From the NCBI RefSeq assembly GCF_900141735.1, contig NZ_FQYO01000003.1, forward strand, positions 186,001 to 250,000: a stretch of DNA of 64,000 nt, given 5' to 3'. Position 1 is the first letter of the stretch. Each line of letters starts with the position of its first letter. A program made the translations under genes and the position numbers. The DNA comes from Wenxinia saemankumensis. Lineage in GTDB: Bacteria; Pseudomonadota; Alphaproteobacteria; Rhodobacterales; Rhodobacteraceae. The notes under the pieces are model-generated. The model had not been told where the DNA came from. It ran no database searches and saw nothing but the letters and a program-made list of their open reading frames with translations. Below are positions 16,267 to 24,582 of the stretch, piece after piece.

Positions 16267-17445
16267 ATGCGTGTCGGACTGGCGGTCCTGGTGGTGGCCT
16301 ATGCCCTGTCGCAGTTCTACCGCGCCTTCCTCGCCGTCCTGGCCCCGACCCTGATCGCCGAGATCGGCGCGACGCCCGAGGGGCTGGCCACGGCCTCCGG
16401 CCTCTGGTTCCTCGTTTTCGCCCTGATGCAGATCCCCGTCGGATGGGCGCTGGACCGGCTCGGGCCGCGACGGACGGCGGCCTGGCTGCTGGCGCTGGGC
16501 GGGGGCGGGGGCGCGGCGGTCTTCGCGCTGGCGCAGGGGCCGGGGGCCGTGACCTGGGGGATGGTGCTGCTCGGCATCGGCTGCTCGCCGGTGCTCATGG
16601 CGTCGTACTACATCTTCGCGCGGATCTACCCGCCCCGGGTCTTCGCCACGCTGGCGGGGGCGGTGATCGGGCTGGGCTCGCTCGGCAACGTCGCCGCCGC
16701 CGCGCCGATGGCCTGGGCGGCCACGGCCTTCGGCTGGCGCGAGACGCTCGTGGCGCTCGCCGTGCTGTCGCTCGCCGTGGCGGCGCTGATCGCCCTGACC
16801 GTCCGCGACCCCGAGCGGGCCGCGGGCGGAACGGCGGGCGGCCTTTCCGACCTGCTGCGGATTCCCGCGCTCTGGCCCGTCCTCGCGCTGGCGGCGGTGA
16901 ACTACGCGCCGGCGGCCAGCCTGCGCGGCCTCTGGGCCGGGCCCTATGCGGGGCAGGTCTTCGGCGCCGATGCCGGGACCATCGGGACCGTCACGCTGGC
17001 GATGGGCCTCGCCATGATCGCGGGCAATTTCGCCTACGGCCCGCTCGACCGGCTGCTCGGCACCCGCAAATGGGTGATCTTCGGCGGCAACGCGATCTGC
17101 GCGGGTGCCTGCCTCGCGCTCGCCCTCGCGCCGGCCTCGGGGCTGTGGGCCGCGACAGCGCTCCTGATGGTCGTCGGCGCCGCGGGCGCGTCCTACCCGG
17201 CCATCGTCGCCCATGCCCGCGCCTTCGCCCCCGCGCACCTGGCGGGGCGGGGGGTGACGCTGGCCAATCTGTTCTCGATCGGCGGGGTGGGGATCATGCA
17301 GCTCGCCACCGGCCCTGTCTTCGAGGGCGGGGCAGGACAGGGGGCGGACCCGGTGGAGGGCTTCCGCCGGCTCTTCGTCTTCTACGCGGCCCTTCTGGCG
17401 GTCGGTCTCGTCGCGTACCTCTTCTCCCGCGACCGGTTGGACTGA
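16267..17445 (+). CDS. MFS transporter
   Basis: The 392-residue protein has twelve predicted membrane segments. The N-terminal half shows the MFS loop 2-3 motif as 'GWALDRLGPRRTAAW' (about residues 59-73), and the second half has the equivalent 'YGPLDRLLGTRKW'. The start 'LAVLVVAYALSQFYRAFLAVLAP' resembles nitrate/oxalate-type MFS permeases, but the substrate cannot be inferred. The ATG at 16267 follows a GAGAGAGGCG ribosome-binding site. It lies alone upstream of asd. Confidence 0.85.
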   Translation: MRVGLAVLVVAYALSQFYRAFLAVLAPTLIAEIGATPEGLATASGLWFLVFALMQIPVGWALDRLGPRRTAAWLLALGGGGGAAVFALAQGPGAVTWGMVLLGIGCSPVLMASYYIFARIYPPRVFATLAGAVIGLGSLGNVAAAAPMAWAATAFGWRETLVALAVLSLAVAALIALTVRDPERAAGGTAGGLSDLLRIPALWPVLALAAVNYAPAASLRGLWAGPYAGQVFGADAGTIGTVTLAMGLAMIAGNFAYGPLDRLLGTRKWVIFGGNAICAGACLALALAPASGLWAATALLMVVGAAGASYPAIVAHARAFAPAHLAGRGVTLANLFSIGGVGIMQLATGPVFEGGAGQGADPVEGFRRLFVFYAALLAVGLVAYLFSRDRLD

Positions 17446-17592
17446 GGACGCCGGGCCCCCTGGGGCGATCCCCGCCGGGCGGGGCCCCTCGCGACCGGCC
17501 CTCTCCCCGACAGCCCCTTTCGCGGGGGAAGCGCCCGCGATATAGCGCCCCGTCCCCCCGGGGGACGTCTTGTCGGAGAAGGGGCCAGTCGA

Positions 17593-18615
17593 ATGGGCTA
17601 CAGGGTCGTCGTCGTCGGCGCCACGGGCAACGTGGGCCGGGAAATGCTCAACATCCTCGCCGAGCGGGAATTCCCCGTGGACGAGATCGCGGCGCTCGCC
17701 TCGCGCCGGAGCCAGGGCACCGAGGTCAGCTTCGGGGACCAGACGCTGAAGACCAAGGACCTGGCGCAGTTCGACTTCGCCGGCTGGGACATCGCCCTCT
17801 TCGCGGTCGGATCCGAGGCGACGAAGGAACATGCCCCCCGCGCCGCGAAGGCCGGCTGCGTGGTGATCGACAATTCCAGCCTCTACCGCTACGACCCGGA
17901 CGTTCCGCTCGTCGTGCCGGAGGTGAATGCCGACGCCGTGATGGGCTACACGAAGAAGAACATCATCGCGAACCCCAACTGCTCCACCGCGCAGATGGTC
18001 GTGGCGCTCAAGCCGCTGCACGACCGCGCCCGGATCAAGCGGGTCGTCGTCGCGACCTACCAGTCCGTCTCGGGCGCCGGGAAGGAGGGGATGGACGAGC
18101 TCTGGGACCAGACGAAGTCCATCTACAACCCGGTCACCGACGTCCCCGCCGCCAAGTTCACCAAGCAGATCGCCTTCAACGTGATACCGCATATCGACGT
18201 CTTCATGGAGGACGGCTCCACCAAGGAAGAGTGGAAGATGGTGGCCGAGACGAAGAAGATCATCGACAAGTCGATCAAGGTCCACGCGACCTGCGTGCGC
18301 GTCCCGGTCTTCGTTGGCCATTCCGAGGCGGTGAACGTCGAGTTCGAGGATTTCCTCGACGAGGAGGAGGCGCGCGAGATCCTGCGCGAGGCGCCGGGGA
18401 TCATGGTCGTCGACAAGCGCGAGGACGGCGGCTACGTCACGCCCGTCGAATGCGTCGGCGACTTCGCGACCTTCGTCAGCCGCATCCGCCAGGATCCCAC
18501 GATCGACAACGGCCTGTCCTTCTGGTGCGTGTCCGACAACCTGCGCAAGGGCGCGGCCCTAAACGCGGTGCAGATCGCCGAGGTGCTGGGCCAGCGCGCG
18601 CTGAAGAAGGGCTGA
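17593..18615 (+). CDS. asd: Aspartate-semialdehyde dehydrogenase
   Basis: The 340-residue enzyme has the NADP-binding GATGNVGREML (9-19) and the catalytic Cys130 in ANPNCSTAQM; the later block 'VRVPVFVGHSEAVNVE' carries the substrate-binding His. It reduces aspartyl phosphate to the semialdehyde for Lys, Met, Thr and diaminopimelate synthesis. The length is typical of the Gram-negative class with the long insertion absent. It is monocistronic, followed by a long lower-GC region. Confidence 0.95.
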   Translation: MGYRVVVVGATGNVGREMLNILAEREFPVDEIAALASRRSQGTEVSFGDQTLKTKDLAQFDFAGWDIALFAVGSEATKEHAPRAAKAGCVVIDNSSLYRYDPDVPLVVPEVNADAVMGYTKKNIIANPNCSTAQMVVALKPLHDRARIKRVVVATYQSVSGAGKEGMDELWDQTKSIYNPVTDVPAAKFTKQIAFNVIPHIDVFMEDGSTKEEWKMVAETKKIIDKSIKVHATCVRVPVFVGHSEAVNVEFEDFLDEEEAREILREAPGIMVVDKREDGGYVTPVECVGDFATFVSRIRQDPTIDNGLSFWCVSDNLRKGAALNAVQIAEVLGQRALKKG

Positions 18616-19067
18616 GGCCCGCCGCAGGGGGGCGGCGCCGCAGGGCGGCCCGCCCCGGGGCCGGCCGCCTCCACCTGACCTAAACGGCAGGTTCCGCGAT
18701 TCGCCCCGCGAGCTTATGAATGACGATAGTGCGATTCGGTCCACGGGCAGCGGGTCGGGGATCGCACCGGCAGGATCGGCCGACACCTTCAATGGTGGCG
18801 ATCATGGGGCACAGGCCCCGCTTCATGTCAAAAACGTGGTGTGTGCCACGCCCCTAGATCGGCCGATTGGCAGGGTTTGGGCGCCCGAACGGCTTTTCCG
18901 AGAATATTTTTCGGTAAGTTTTCGTTCAGGATCAATGGCTTGACGTGTTTCTGGCTTTTCTTGGGCTGCGAACGGCCCGAGTCTCGCCGCAAATGCCCCC
19001 CTTAATCATCCCTACCAACTCCGCTGCCCGCTGGTTGGCCCACGATGACCAACAGGACCGAATCCAG
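18616..19067. promoter_or_regulatory. Lower-GC leader region upstream of the tiny ORF array
   Basis: The first 45 bases after asd are GC-rich, then from about 18680 the DNA becomes clearly lower in GC than anything nearby. It contains a CGTGG-TGTGTG-CCACG hairpin near 18835-18850, a GATCGGCCGATTGG palindrome near 18858, a CCGA...TCGG hairpin around 18898-18914 within T-rich DNA, and a TTGACG hexamer at 18940. No known riboswitch is recognised. A 75-codon frame at 18716-18943 lacks a good ribosome-binding site. I read this as a promoter and long 5' leader of the tiny-ORF array. Confidence 0.4.
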
Positions 19068-19238
19068 ATGTCTCGCATGATCGCCCAATCCCGTTTCGCC
19101 CCCGCCCTCCTGCGGGAACGGACCTCGCATCTCGGGGCTGCCGCCTCGGCCGTGACCGACCGTCGGCACGTGACCCGGACCCAGGTGTCCCGCACGTTCC
19201 GCAGCGAGACCGGCTTCGGCCGTCCCGCCGGCCTCTGA
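19068..19238 (+). CDS. Small basic protein, first of the tiny ORF array
   Basis: This 56-residue frame starts MSRMIAQSRFAPALLRERTS and ends 'TFRSETGFGRPAGL'. It is strongly basic. Its C-terminal part (TRTQVSRTFRSETGFGR) can be aligned loosely with the end of the next two ORFs (RARTSNIFAAEFGR), so it may be a longer, diverged relative. The ribosome-binding site is weak. It sits 32 bases before the first MTLAEKAR paralogue, on the same strand. Function unknown; coding status is inferred from position and the weak similarity. Confidence 0.45.
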   Translation: MSRMIAQSRFAPALLRERTSHLGAAASAVTDRRHVTRTQVSRTFRSETGFGRPAGL

Positions 19239-19270
19239 TCCCGATCCGATCTTCCGACAGGAGACCCGCC

Positions 19271-19381
19271 ATGACCCTCGCCGAAAAAGCCCGCCTCAAC
19301 CGCCAGGCCGCCGTGACCGGCGTGCGCGCCCGCACCAGCAACATCTTCGCCGCCGAGTTCGGCCGCGCCCCGCGCCGCTGA
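19271..19381 (+). CDS. Tiny basic protein, MTLAEKAR paralogue A (36 aa)
   Basis: This 36-residue ORF begins MTLAEKARLNRQAAVTGVRA and ends FGRAPRR. A CAGGAGA ribosome-binding site lies seven bases upstream. It has seven Arg and one Lys against two Glu, so it is cationic and could bind nucleic acid or membrane. The next ORF is a near copy: of eight base differences four are synonymous third-position changes and there is no indel, which argues that both are translated. I do not recognise the family. Confidence 0.6.
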   Translation: MTLAEKARLNRQAAVTGVRARTSNIFAAEFGRAPRR

Positions 19382-19406
19382 TCCGCGCCGGACAGGGAGA
19401 GACGCC

Positions 19407-19517
19407 ATGACCCTCGCCGAGAAAGCCCGCCGCAACCGCCAGGTCGCCGTGACCGGCGTGCGCGCCCGCACAAGCAACATCTTTTCCACCGAGTTCGGTC
19501 GCGCCCCGCGCCGCTGA
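19407..19517 (+). CDS. Tiny basic protein, MTLAEKAR paralogue B (36 aa)
   Basis: This 36-residue ORF differs from paralogue A by L9R, A13V, A27S and A28T only; both end FGRAPRR. Its own GGGAGAG ribosome-binding site lies in the 25-base spacer after paralogue A, so the two are almost certainly cotranscribed. The conserved core is MTLAEKAR-NRQ-AVTGVRARTSNIF. Its function is unknown. It can be explained as a tandem gene duplication. Confidence 0.6.
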   Translation: MTLAEKARRNRQVAVTGVRARTSNIFSTEFGRAPRR

Positions 19518-19568
19518 CGCCCCGCCCGTTCGTTTTCGAGTCCCCCCGCGTAGATAAGGACGCCCCCC

Positions 19569-19658
19569 ATGACCCTCGCCGAAAAAGCCCGCCGCAACCG
19601 CACCATCGCCCTCGGCAACCGCCGCGACGTGCAGGAGCGGCCCGCCTCCGCCGACTGA
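19569..19658 (+). CDS. Tiny basic protein, MTLAEKAR paralogue C (29 aa)
   Basis: This 29-residue ORF shares MTLAEKARRNR and then diverges to a different tail ending RPASAD. The sharp boundary between a conserved 11-codon start and a new tail suggests either a conserved N-terminal motif with a variable C-terminus or a recombination junction. An AAGGA-type site is present upstream (GATAAGGACG). It lies 51 bases after paralogue B. Confidence 0.5.
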   Translation: MTLAEKARRNRTIALGNRRDVQERPASAD

Positions 19659-19911
19659 GGTCGTCTCGGAGGTCGCGTCCGGGGGCCGCGTCCGGCCGCA
19701 AGCCAGCGCGGCGCCGCCCCGGCCCGGTGGCGGTCCGGCCGCCCAGGCGGCGGCCACGTGCCGGCGTCCGGCAGACGCTCGAAAAGGTCACCCCCCGGGG
19801 GGGTCCGAGACCGGGACCGGCCCTCATCCCGCCGGTTCCGTATCGCCGCCTCCCGGGCTTCGGTCCCCCGGGGGGCGGCATTTCGTTCGCCACTATCGCG
19901 GGTCCGGGCCC

Positions 19912-19930
19912 TGCCGCCCCGGGGGGCGGT
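19912..19930 (-). terminator. Palindrome directly after the carbonic anhydrase stop
   Basis: The bases GCCGCCCCGGGGGGCGGT adjoin the stop codon of the carbonic anhydrase gene and form a tight GC stem on the minus strand; a similar C6G7 palindrome lies at 19793-19805. No T run follows, so this may act in termination or mRNA protection. Confidence 0.35.
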
Positions 19931-20587
19931 TCAGACCGGAAGGAACTCCCGGTCGGCCGGGTCCCAGACCTCGAGCGCGCCGGTCGAGATGTCGTTCCAG
20001 GCGCCGTGCAGGGTGAGGGATCCGTTCTCGACCGCCGAGGCGACGAAGGGGAAGGTCATCAGGTTGTCGATCGACGCCAGGATGGCCCGCTTCTCCAGCG
20101 CGCGCAGGCGGGTCGGGTCGTCGCCCTCGGGCAGGCCGCCATGCTGCGGGCGCAGGATGTCCATCCAGCGCCCGACGAAGCTCGACGTCTCTTCCAGTTC
20201 GGGGGCGCGGCCCTCGCACATCTCGTAGCAGCCCTGCACGCCGCCGCAGGACGAATGGCCGAGGACGATCAGATGCGCCACCTTCAGCGCCGTGACCGCG
20301 TATTCGACGGCCGCCGAGGTGCCGTGCTGCTTGCCGTCGGGCTCGTAGGGCGGGACGAGGTTGGCGATGTTGCGGTGGATGAAGAACTCCCCCTGGTCGG
20401 CGCCGAAGATCGAGGTGACGTGGACGCGGCTGTCGCAGCACGAGATGACCATCGCACGCGGACGCTGTCCCTCGTCGGCGAGGCGTTTGTACCAGCCCTT
20501 GTTCTCCTCGTAGCTGGTCGCCTTCCAGCCGTGATAGCGGCGGATGAGGTATTCGGGCAGCGGGCGCGCGTGGGACGTGTCGGTCAT
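19931..20587 (-). CDS. Beta-class carbonic anhydrase
   Basis: The 218-residue enzyme has the beta-class zinc ligands Cys51 (in SCCDSRV, with the Asp52-Arg54 dyad), His111 and Cys114 (in LGHSSCGGV). It interconverts CO2 and bicarbonate in the cytoplasm, supplying bicarbonate for carboxylases. Length and motifs are normal. The ATG at 20587 lies at the start of homology; the upstream open frame is spurious. It is transcribed divergently from an unknown helical protein gene. Confidence 0.95.
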   Translation of the reverse strand: MTDTSHARPLPEYLIRRYHGWKATSYEENKGWYKRLADEGQRPRAMVISCCDSRVHVTSIFGADQGEFFIHRNIANLVPPYEPDGKQHGTSAAVEYAVTALKVAHLIVLGHSSCGGVQGCYEMCEGRAPELEETSSFVGRWMDILRPQHGGLPEGDDPTRLRALEKRAILASIDNLMTFPFVASAVENGSLTLHGAWNDISTGALEVWDPADREFLPV

Positions 20588-20749
20588 GGCGAGGCTCCTG
20601 TCGGGGCGGTCGTAGGCCTTTGTGATACGGCCCCGCGGCGCGATTGGCGAGGGGCCGCGCAGGGGACCCGCCAGGGGTAAGGATTTGGCAAGACGGTTGT
20701 GGTTGAACCGGCCCCGGGTAGGGGCGTCACACATGGAAGGAGCCGGGGA

Positions 20750-21178
20750 ATGGCTTCGTCTCTGGACGTGCGCGCCGATCCGGCGCCGCCCCCCTGCGCC
20801 GTGGTCGATCTCGTCCACGCGGAGGTGATGCGTATCGAACCGGCCAGGCTGACGCGCCTGGCGGCCGAGCGGGGCACCCGCCCCGCGCGGGAGGAACTGC
20901 GCCGCCTTCGCACGGTCCTCGTCCGCTCGCGCCTGCGGATCTGGGCCGCGCTCGAGGCGGGGGAGGTGCGGGACGTCGCCCGTCAGGCGGTCGCGCTGTC
21001 GGACGTGGCCGCCGATCTGGGCCTGCCCTGCCTGCGGGAGGCGGCGCTGAACCTGGCCGATTGCGTGGGGGGGCGCGACCCGACCGCGATCGCCGCCACC
21101 TCTGCCCGGCTGTCGCGGCTCTGCCGCGCGGCGCTGGCGGGCCTGCCGCCGGGGCTGGGCCTGACCGGCCAGATCTGA
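20750..21178 (+). CDS. Helical protein of unknown function, possibly degenerate HPt-like
   Basis: The 142-residue product is nearly all helical and rich in Ala, Arg and Leu. The stretch from about residue 80 ('ARQAVALSDVAADLGLPCLREAALNLADCV') has the spacing of a histidine-phosphotransfer helix pair, but there is no His at the phosphorylation position, so any such relation is degenerate and inferred. A GGAGCCGGGGA ribosome-binding site precedes the ATG. It is flanked by carbonic anhydrase (divergent) and leucyl aminopeptidase. Confidence 0.55.
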   Translation: MASSLDVRADPAPPPCAVVDLVHAEVMRIEPARLTRLAAERGTRPAREELRRLRTVLVRSRLRIWAALEAGEVRDVARQAVALSDVAADLGLPCLREAALNLADCVGGRDPTAIAATSARLSRLCRAALAGLPPGLGLTGQI

Positions 21179-21537
21179 TCGCGCCCCCGCACCCGTACCG
21201 GCGCCGGGGGCGGGGCGCAGGACCCCGGCGGGCGGACCCGGGATGCGGACCGGCCGCGCGCCCTGGGGTCCCCTCCCCTGACTCTGCGGGGCCGTACCGA
21301 GCCTCCGCCCCCCGTATCGCGGGCCCCGGGCCAGACCCGTCGCGGCGGGTCGTGCCACCTGACCATTCGCGCCTGCCGGTTCCCGCCCCCCGGTCCTGCA
21401 CGCCCCCCCGCCCCTGACCCCGCGGGAGGGGCCGTTCCCCCGTCCCGCCGGTTGCGGCTGCCCGCCGCGGCGCTACGGTGGCGCCGATCCCCGCCCGGCC
21501 CCTCGATCCCGCCGGGACAGAGCCCGAAGGACCCCCC
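21179..21537. other. GC-rich spacer without a recognised gene
   Basis: These 359 bases contain runs of C and G and short inverted repeats just after the upstream stop (CGCCCCCG near 21182 with CGGGGGCG near 21206), which may terminate transcription. I see no coding signature, repeat family or RNA gene in the remainder. Confidence 0.4.
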
Positions 21538-22926
21538 ATGCAACCCAGTTTCGCCGACCCGCAGGACCCGCGCATCCCCCTCTTCGCCGTCTCGCCCGAG
21601 GGGCTGTCCGCCCGGATCGCGGCCCTGCCCGAGATCGCCCGCACCTGGGTCGAGGCGCAGGGATTCGCCGCCGGCGCCGGCGAGTGCCTCGCCATTCCCG
21701 ACGCGTCGGGCAAGGTCGCCATGGCGATGGTCGGCACCGGCCCCCGCGAGTCGCGGCGCCACCGCTTCGCCGTCGGCCGGGGGGCCAGCCGCCTGCCGGC
21801 CGGCACCTACGAGATCGCGGGCGGCACGCTCGACAAGGCCGACCTCGAGGAGGCCGCCCTCGGCTGGCTGCTCGAGAGCTACGTCTTCGACCGCTACGCA
21901 TCGCGGCCCGCCCGCAAGGCCCGGCTGGTCGCGCCCGACGGCATCGATGCCGGGCGGATCGAGGCGATCGCCGCGGGCGAATGCCTGACCCGCGATCTCA
22001 TCAATACGCCGGCCAACGACATGGGCCCGGCCGAGCTCGAGACGGCGGTCCGCGCCCTCGCCGCCGATCACGCGGCCAGGGTCGAGGTGACCCATGCCGA
22101 CGCGCTGCTCGATGCGAACCTGCCGCTGATCCACACGGTCGGGCGGGCCGCGGATGCCGCGCGCGGGCCGCGCCTCATCGACCTGCGCTGGGGCGCCTGG
22201 GGGCCGAAGCTGACCCTGGTCGGCAAGGGGGTCTGCTTCGACACCGGGGGCCTCAACCTCAAGCCCGGGGCCTCGATGGCGCTGATGAAGAAGGACATGG
22301 GCGGCGCCGCCACCGTCCTCGGCCTCGCGCGGATGATCATGACGCTCGGGATTCCGCTACGGCTGCGCGTGCTGATCCCGGCGGTGGAGAATTCGGTCTC
22401 TGGCCCCGCCTTCCGGCCCGGCGACATCCTGCCCTCGCGCAAGGGGCTGAGCGTCGAGATCAACAACACCGATGCCGAGGGGCGGCTCGTCCTCGCCGAC
22501 GCGCTGGCGCTCGGCGCGGAGGAGGAGCCGGATCTCATGGTCTCCATGGCCACCCTGACGGGCGCGGCCCGCGTCGCGGTCGGGCCGGACATCGCGCCCT
22601 TCTACGCGACCGAGGACCGGATCGCCGCCGCCATCGCCGCCGCGGGGGCCGAGGTCGCGGACCCGGTCTGGCGCATGCCCTACCACGAGCCCTACGAGTC
22701 GCTGATCGAGCCCGGCATCGCCGATCTCGACAATGCGCCCGGCGGCGGCATGGCCGGGTCGATCACCGCCGCCCTGTTCCTGCGCCGCTTCGCCGGGGCG
22801 GGGGCCTATGCCCATTTCGACATCTACGGCTGGAACCAGTCCGACCGCCCCGGCCGGCCGAAGGGCGGGGTCGGGATGGGGGCGCGCGCCCTTCTCGCCG
22901 CCCTGCCGAAGATGATCCGCACGTGA
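21538..22926 (+). CDS. Leucyl aminopeptidase family (M17) protein
   Basis: The 462-residue protein has the M17 signature NTDAEGR (310-316), with the metal-ligand Lys and Asp in 'KGVCFDTGGLNLK' (230-242) and the 'KKDMGGAA' block (251-258). These manganese/zinc enzymes remove N-terminal Leu and other residues from peptides in the cytoplasm. The N-terminal 150 residues are a smaller macro-like domain, as in other alphaproteobacterial members. The stop overlaps the next gene as GTGA, indicating an operon with the NlpC/P60 peptidase. Confidence 0.92.
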   Translation: MQPSFADPQDPRIPLFAVSPEGLSARIAALPEIARTWVEAQGFAAGAGECLAIPDASGKVAMAMVGTGPRESRRHRFAVGRGASRLPAGTYEIAGGTLDKADLEEAALGWLLESYVFDRYASRPARKARLVAPDGIDAGRIEAIAAGECLTRDLINTPANDMGPAELETAVRALAADHAARVEVTHADALLDANLPLIHTVGRAADAARGPRLIDLRWGAWGPKLTLVGKGVCFDTGGLNLKPGASMALMKKDMGGAATVLGLARMIMTLGIPLRLRVLIPAVENSVSGPAFRPGDILPSRKGLSVEINNTDAEGRLVLADALALGAEEEPDLMVSMATLTGAARVAVGPDIAPFYATEDRIAAAIAAAGAEVADPVWRMPYHEPYESLIEPGIADLDNAPGGGMAGSITAALFLRRFAGAGAYAHFDIYGWNQSDRPGRPKGGVGMGARALLAALPKMIRT

Positions 22927-23801
22927 CCGATCCGCGCCTGTTCCCCGGCACCGACCGGATCGTCTGGGAAGGGTGGGGCGGCGAGGCCCCCGGCCGCACC
23001 CGCATTCCCGGCCGGCGCATGGGCTGCACCCGCACCGTCGCCCCGCTCGCCGCCCGGCCGGGCGGTCCGCGCGAGCGCGAGCTGGTCCTGCACGAGGGCT
23101 TCGTCGTGCTGGAGGCGCGCGATGGCTGGTGCTTCGGCTTTGCCGAGCGCTGCGGCTATGTCGGCTGGATGCGCGCCGCCGACCTGCGGGAGGATCCGCT
23201 CCCTCCGACCCACGTCGTCGCGACGCGGCAGAGCTACGCCTTCGACGTGCCGGAGCTGAAGGCGGGGGCGGTGCCCGAGCCGGTCTCGTTCGGCACCCGC
23301 CTCGCCGTCGGGGCCCGGCACGAGGGCGGCCGCTGGGGCGAGGCCGCGCGCCTGCGGACCGAAGACGACGGCATCGACCCGCACCGGACCGTCTACCTGC
23401 CGGCCGCGCATCTGCGCCCGCTCGACGTCCGGCCGCAGGATCCCGTCGCGGTGGCCGAGCTGTTCCTCGGCACGCCCTATCTTTGGGGCGGCAATTCCGG
23501 CTTCGGCATCGATTGCTCGGGCCTCGTCCAGGGGGCGCTGCTGGCCTGCGGGATCGCCTGCCCCGGCGATGCCGACCTGCAGGAGGAGTCGGTGGGCGAG
23601 GTGCTGCCGGAGGGCGAGCCGCCCCGCCGCGGCGACCTGCTCTTCTGGAAGGGGCATGTCGCCCTGATGGCCGATGCCGAGACGATCCTGCACGCCAACG
23701 CGACCGACATGGCCGTCGCCTTCGAGGATCTGGACGCCGCCTGCGCCCGGATCGCGGCGGCGGGGGATGGGCCGGTCCGGACCCGGCGCCGGCTCGGATG
23801 A
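22923..23801 (+). CDS. NlpC/P60-family cell-wall peptidase
   Basis: The 292-residue protein has two SH3-like regions (about residues 33-90 and 115-170) followed by an NlpC/P60 domain with catalytic Cys198 in 'GIDCSGLVQ' and His245 in 'KGHVALM'. Such enzymes cut the gamma-D-glutamyl-diaminopimelate bond of peptidoglycan peptides; without a signal peptide this one is likely a cytoplasmic muropeptide recycler, fitting its operon with an aminopeptidase. Its GTG start overlaps the aminopeptidase stop. Confidence 0.88.
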   Translation: MTDPRLFPGTDRIVWEGWGGEAPGRTRIPGRRMGCTRTVAPLAARPGGPRERELVLHEGFVVLEARDGWCFGFAERCGYVGWMRAADLREDPLPPTHVVATRQSYAFDVPELKAGAVPEPVSFGTRLAVGARHEGGRWGEAARLRTEDDGIDPHRTVYLPAAHLRPLDVRPQDPVAVAELFLGTPYLWGGNSGFGIDCSGLVQGALLACGIACPGDADLQEESVGEVLPEGEPPRRGDLLFWKGHVALMADAETILHANATDMAVAFEDLDAACARIAAAGDGPVRTRRRLG

Positions 23802-23921
23802 GCAACGGGGCCGGCCCTGCACCGGCGCACAGTCGATCCGCGCGGGCCGGCGATGACGAGCGGTCGGCCGGGCGCTAGGTCTGCCCCGCAAGACGTCCCA
23901 ATCACAGGAGCGGTCCCCGAA

Positions 23922-24509
23922 ATGACCAAGATCCTCGTCCTCTTCTACTCGACCTACGGCACCAACCACGCGATGGCGAAGGTCGCCGCCGAGGCCGCCG
24001 AATCCGCCGGCGCCGAGGTGCGGCTGCGCCGCATCGCCGAGACCGCCCCGCAGGAGGTGATCGACGGCCAGGACGCCTGGAAGGAAGAAGCCGCGCGCCA
24101 GGCCGACATCCCCGTCGTGACCCCCGACGACCTGAAATGGGCCGACGGCCAGTTCTGGTCCGTGCCGACCCGCTACGGCGGCATGGCGAGCCAGGCCCGC
24201 GCCTTCATCGACACGCTGGGCCCGCTCTGGCAGTCCGGCGGCCTCGTGAACAAGGCGGTCACCGGCATGACCTCGGCCATGAACGTGCATGGCGGTCAGG
24301 AAACGACCATGCTGAACCTCTACATCTCGGTCATGCACTGGGGCGCCGTGATCGTCGCGCCCGGCTATGCCGATCCGGTCAAGTTCGAGGATGGCGGCAA
24401 CCCCTACGGCTATTCCCAGCAGCCGGGCGAGGTCAGCGAGACCGGCCGCAAGTCGATCTCCTACCAGGCGAAGCGTCTCGTGGAGATCGCCGGCAAGGTG
24501 AACGGCTGA
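23922..24509 (+). CDS. wrbA: NAD(P)H:quinone oxidoreductase, type IV (WrbA)
   Basis: The 195-residue flavodoxin-like protein starts 'KILVLFYSTYGTNHAMA', the FMN phosphate loop, and has the WrbA blocks 'VPTRYGGMASQARAFID' and 'SAMNVHGGQETT'. It reduces quinones by two electrons to limit redox cycling. The ATG at 23922 follows a CAGGAG site. The classical family start has Gly in the S-x-x-G-x-T loop and it is present here. It is followed by a strong terminator. Confidence 0.93.
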   Translation: MTKILVLFYSTYGTNHAMAKVAAEAAESAGAEVRLRRIAETAPQEVIDGQDAWKEEAARQADIPVVTPDDLKWADGQFWSVPTRYGGMASQARAFIDTLGPLWQSGGLVNKAVTGMTSAMNVHGGQETTMLNLYISVMHWGAVIVAPGYADPVKFEDGGNPYGYSQQPGEVSETGRKSISYQAKRLVEIAGKVNG

Positions 24510-24536
24510 GCCGCGACGCAGCGCACCCGAGCGACG

Positions 24537-24567
24537 AAAAGGGGCTGCCGCGGCAGCCCCTTCTTCG
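24537..24567 (+). terminator. Rho-independent terminator after wrbA
   Basis: A perfect 10-bp palindrome GGGGCTGCCG/CGGCAGCCCC at 24541-24560, preceded by AAAA and followed by TTCTTCGTGTT, gives a classic intrinsic terminator just downstream of wrbA. Confidence 0.85.
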
Positions 24568-24582
24568 TGTTAGGCTCGGGTC

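Noticed and set aside
14736-18683. A 1315-codon plus-strand frame across trpS, the MFS gene and asd
   Set aside because: It runs out of frame through three recognised genes; the translation is low-complexity Arg/Gly with no domain.
18716-18943. 75-codon frame in the lower-GC leader
   Set aside because: No ribosome-binding site, no similarity to the following tiny ORFs and a composition dominated by Ser/Gly; kept only as leader DNA.
19045-19080. An 11-codon ORF (ATGACCAAC start) overlapping the start of the 56-residue ORF
   Set aside because: Too short to judge; no repeat in the other units. It could be a leader peptide, but nothing supports that.
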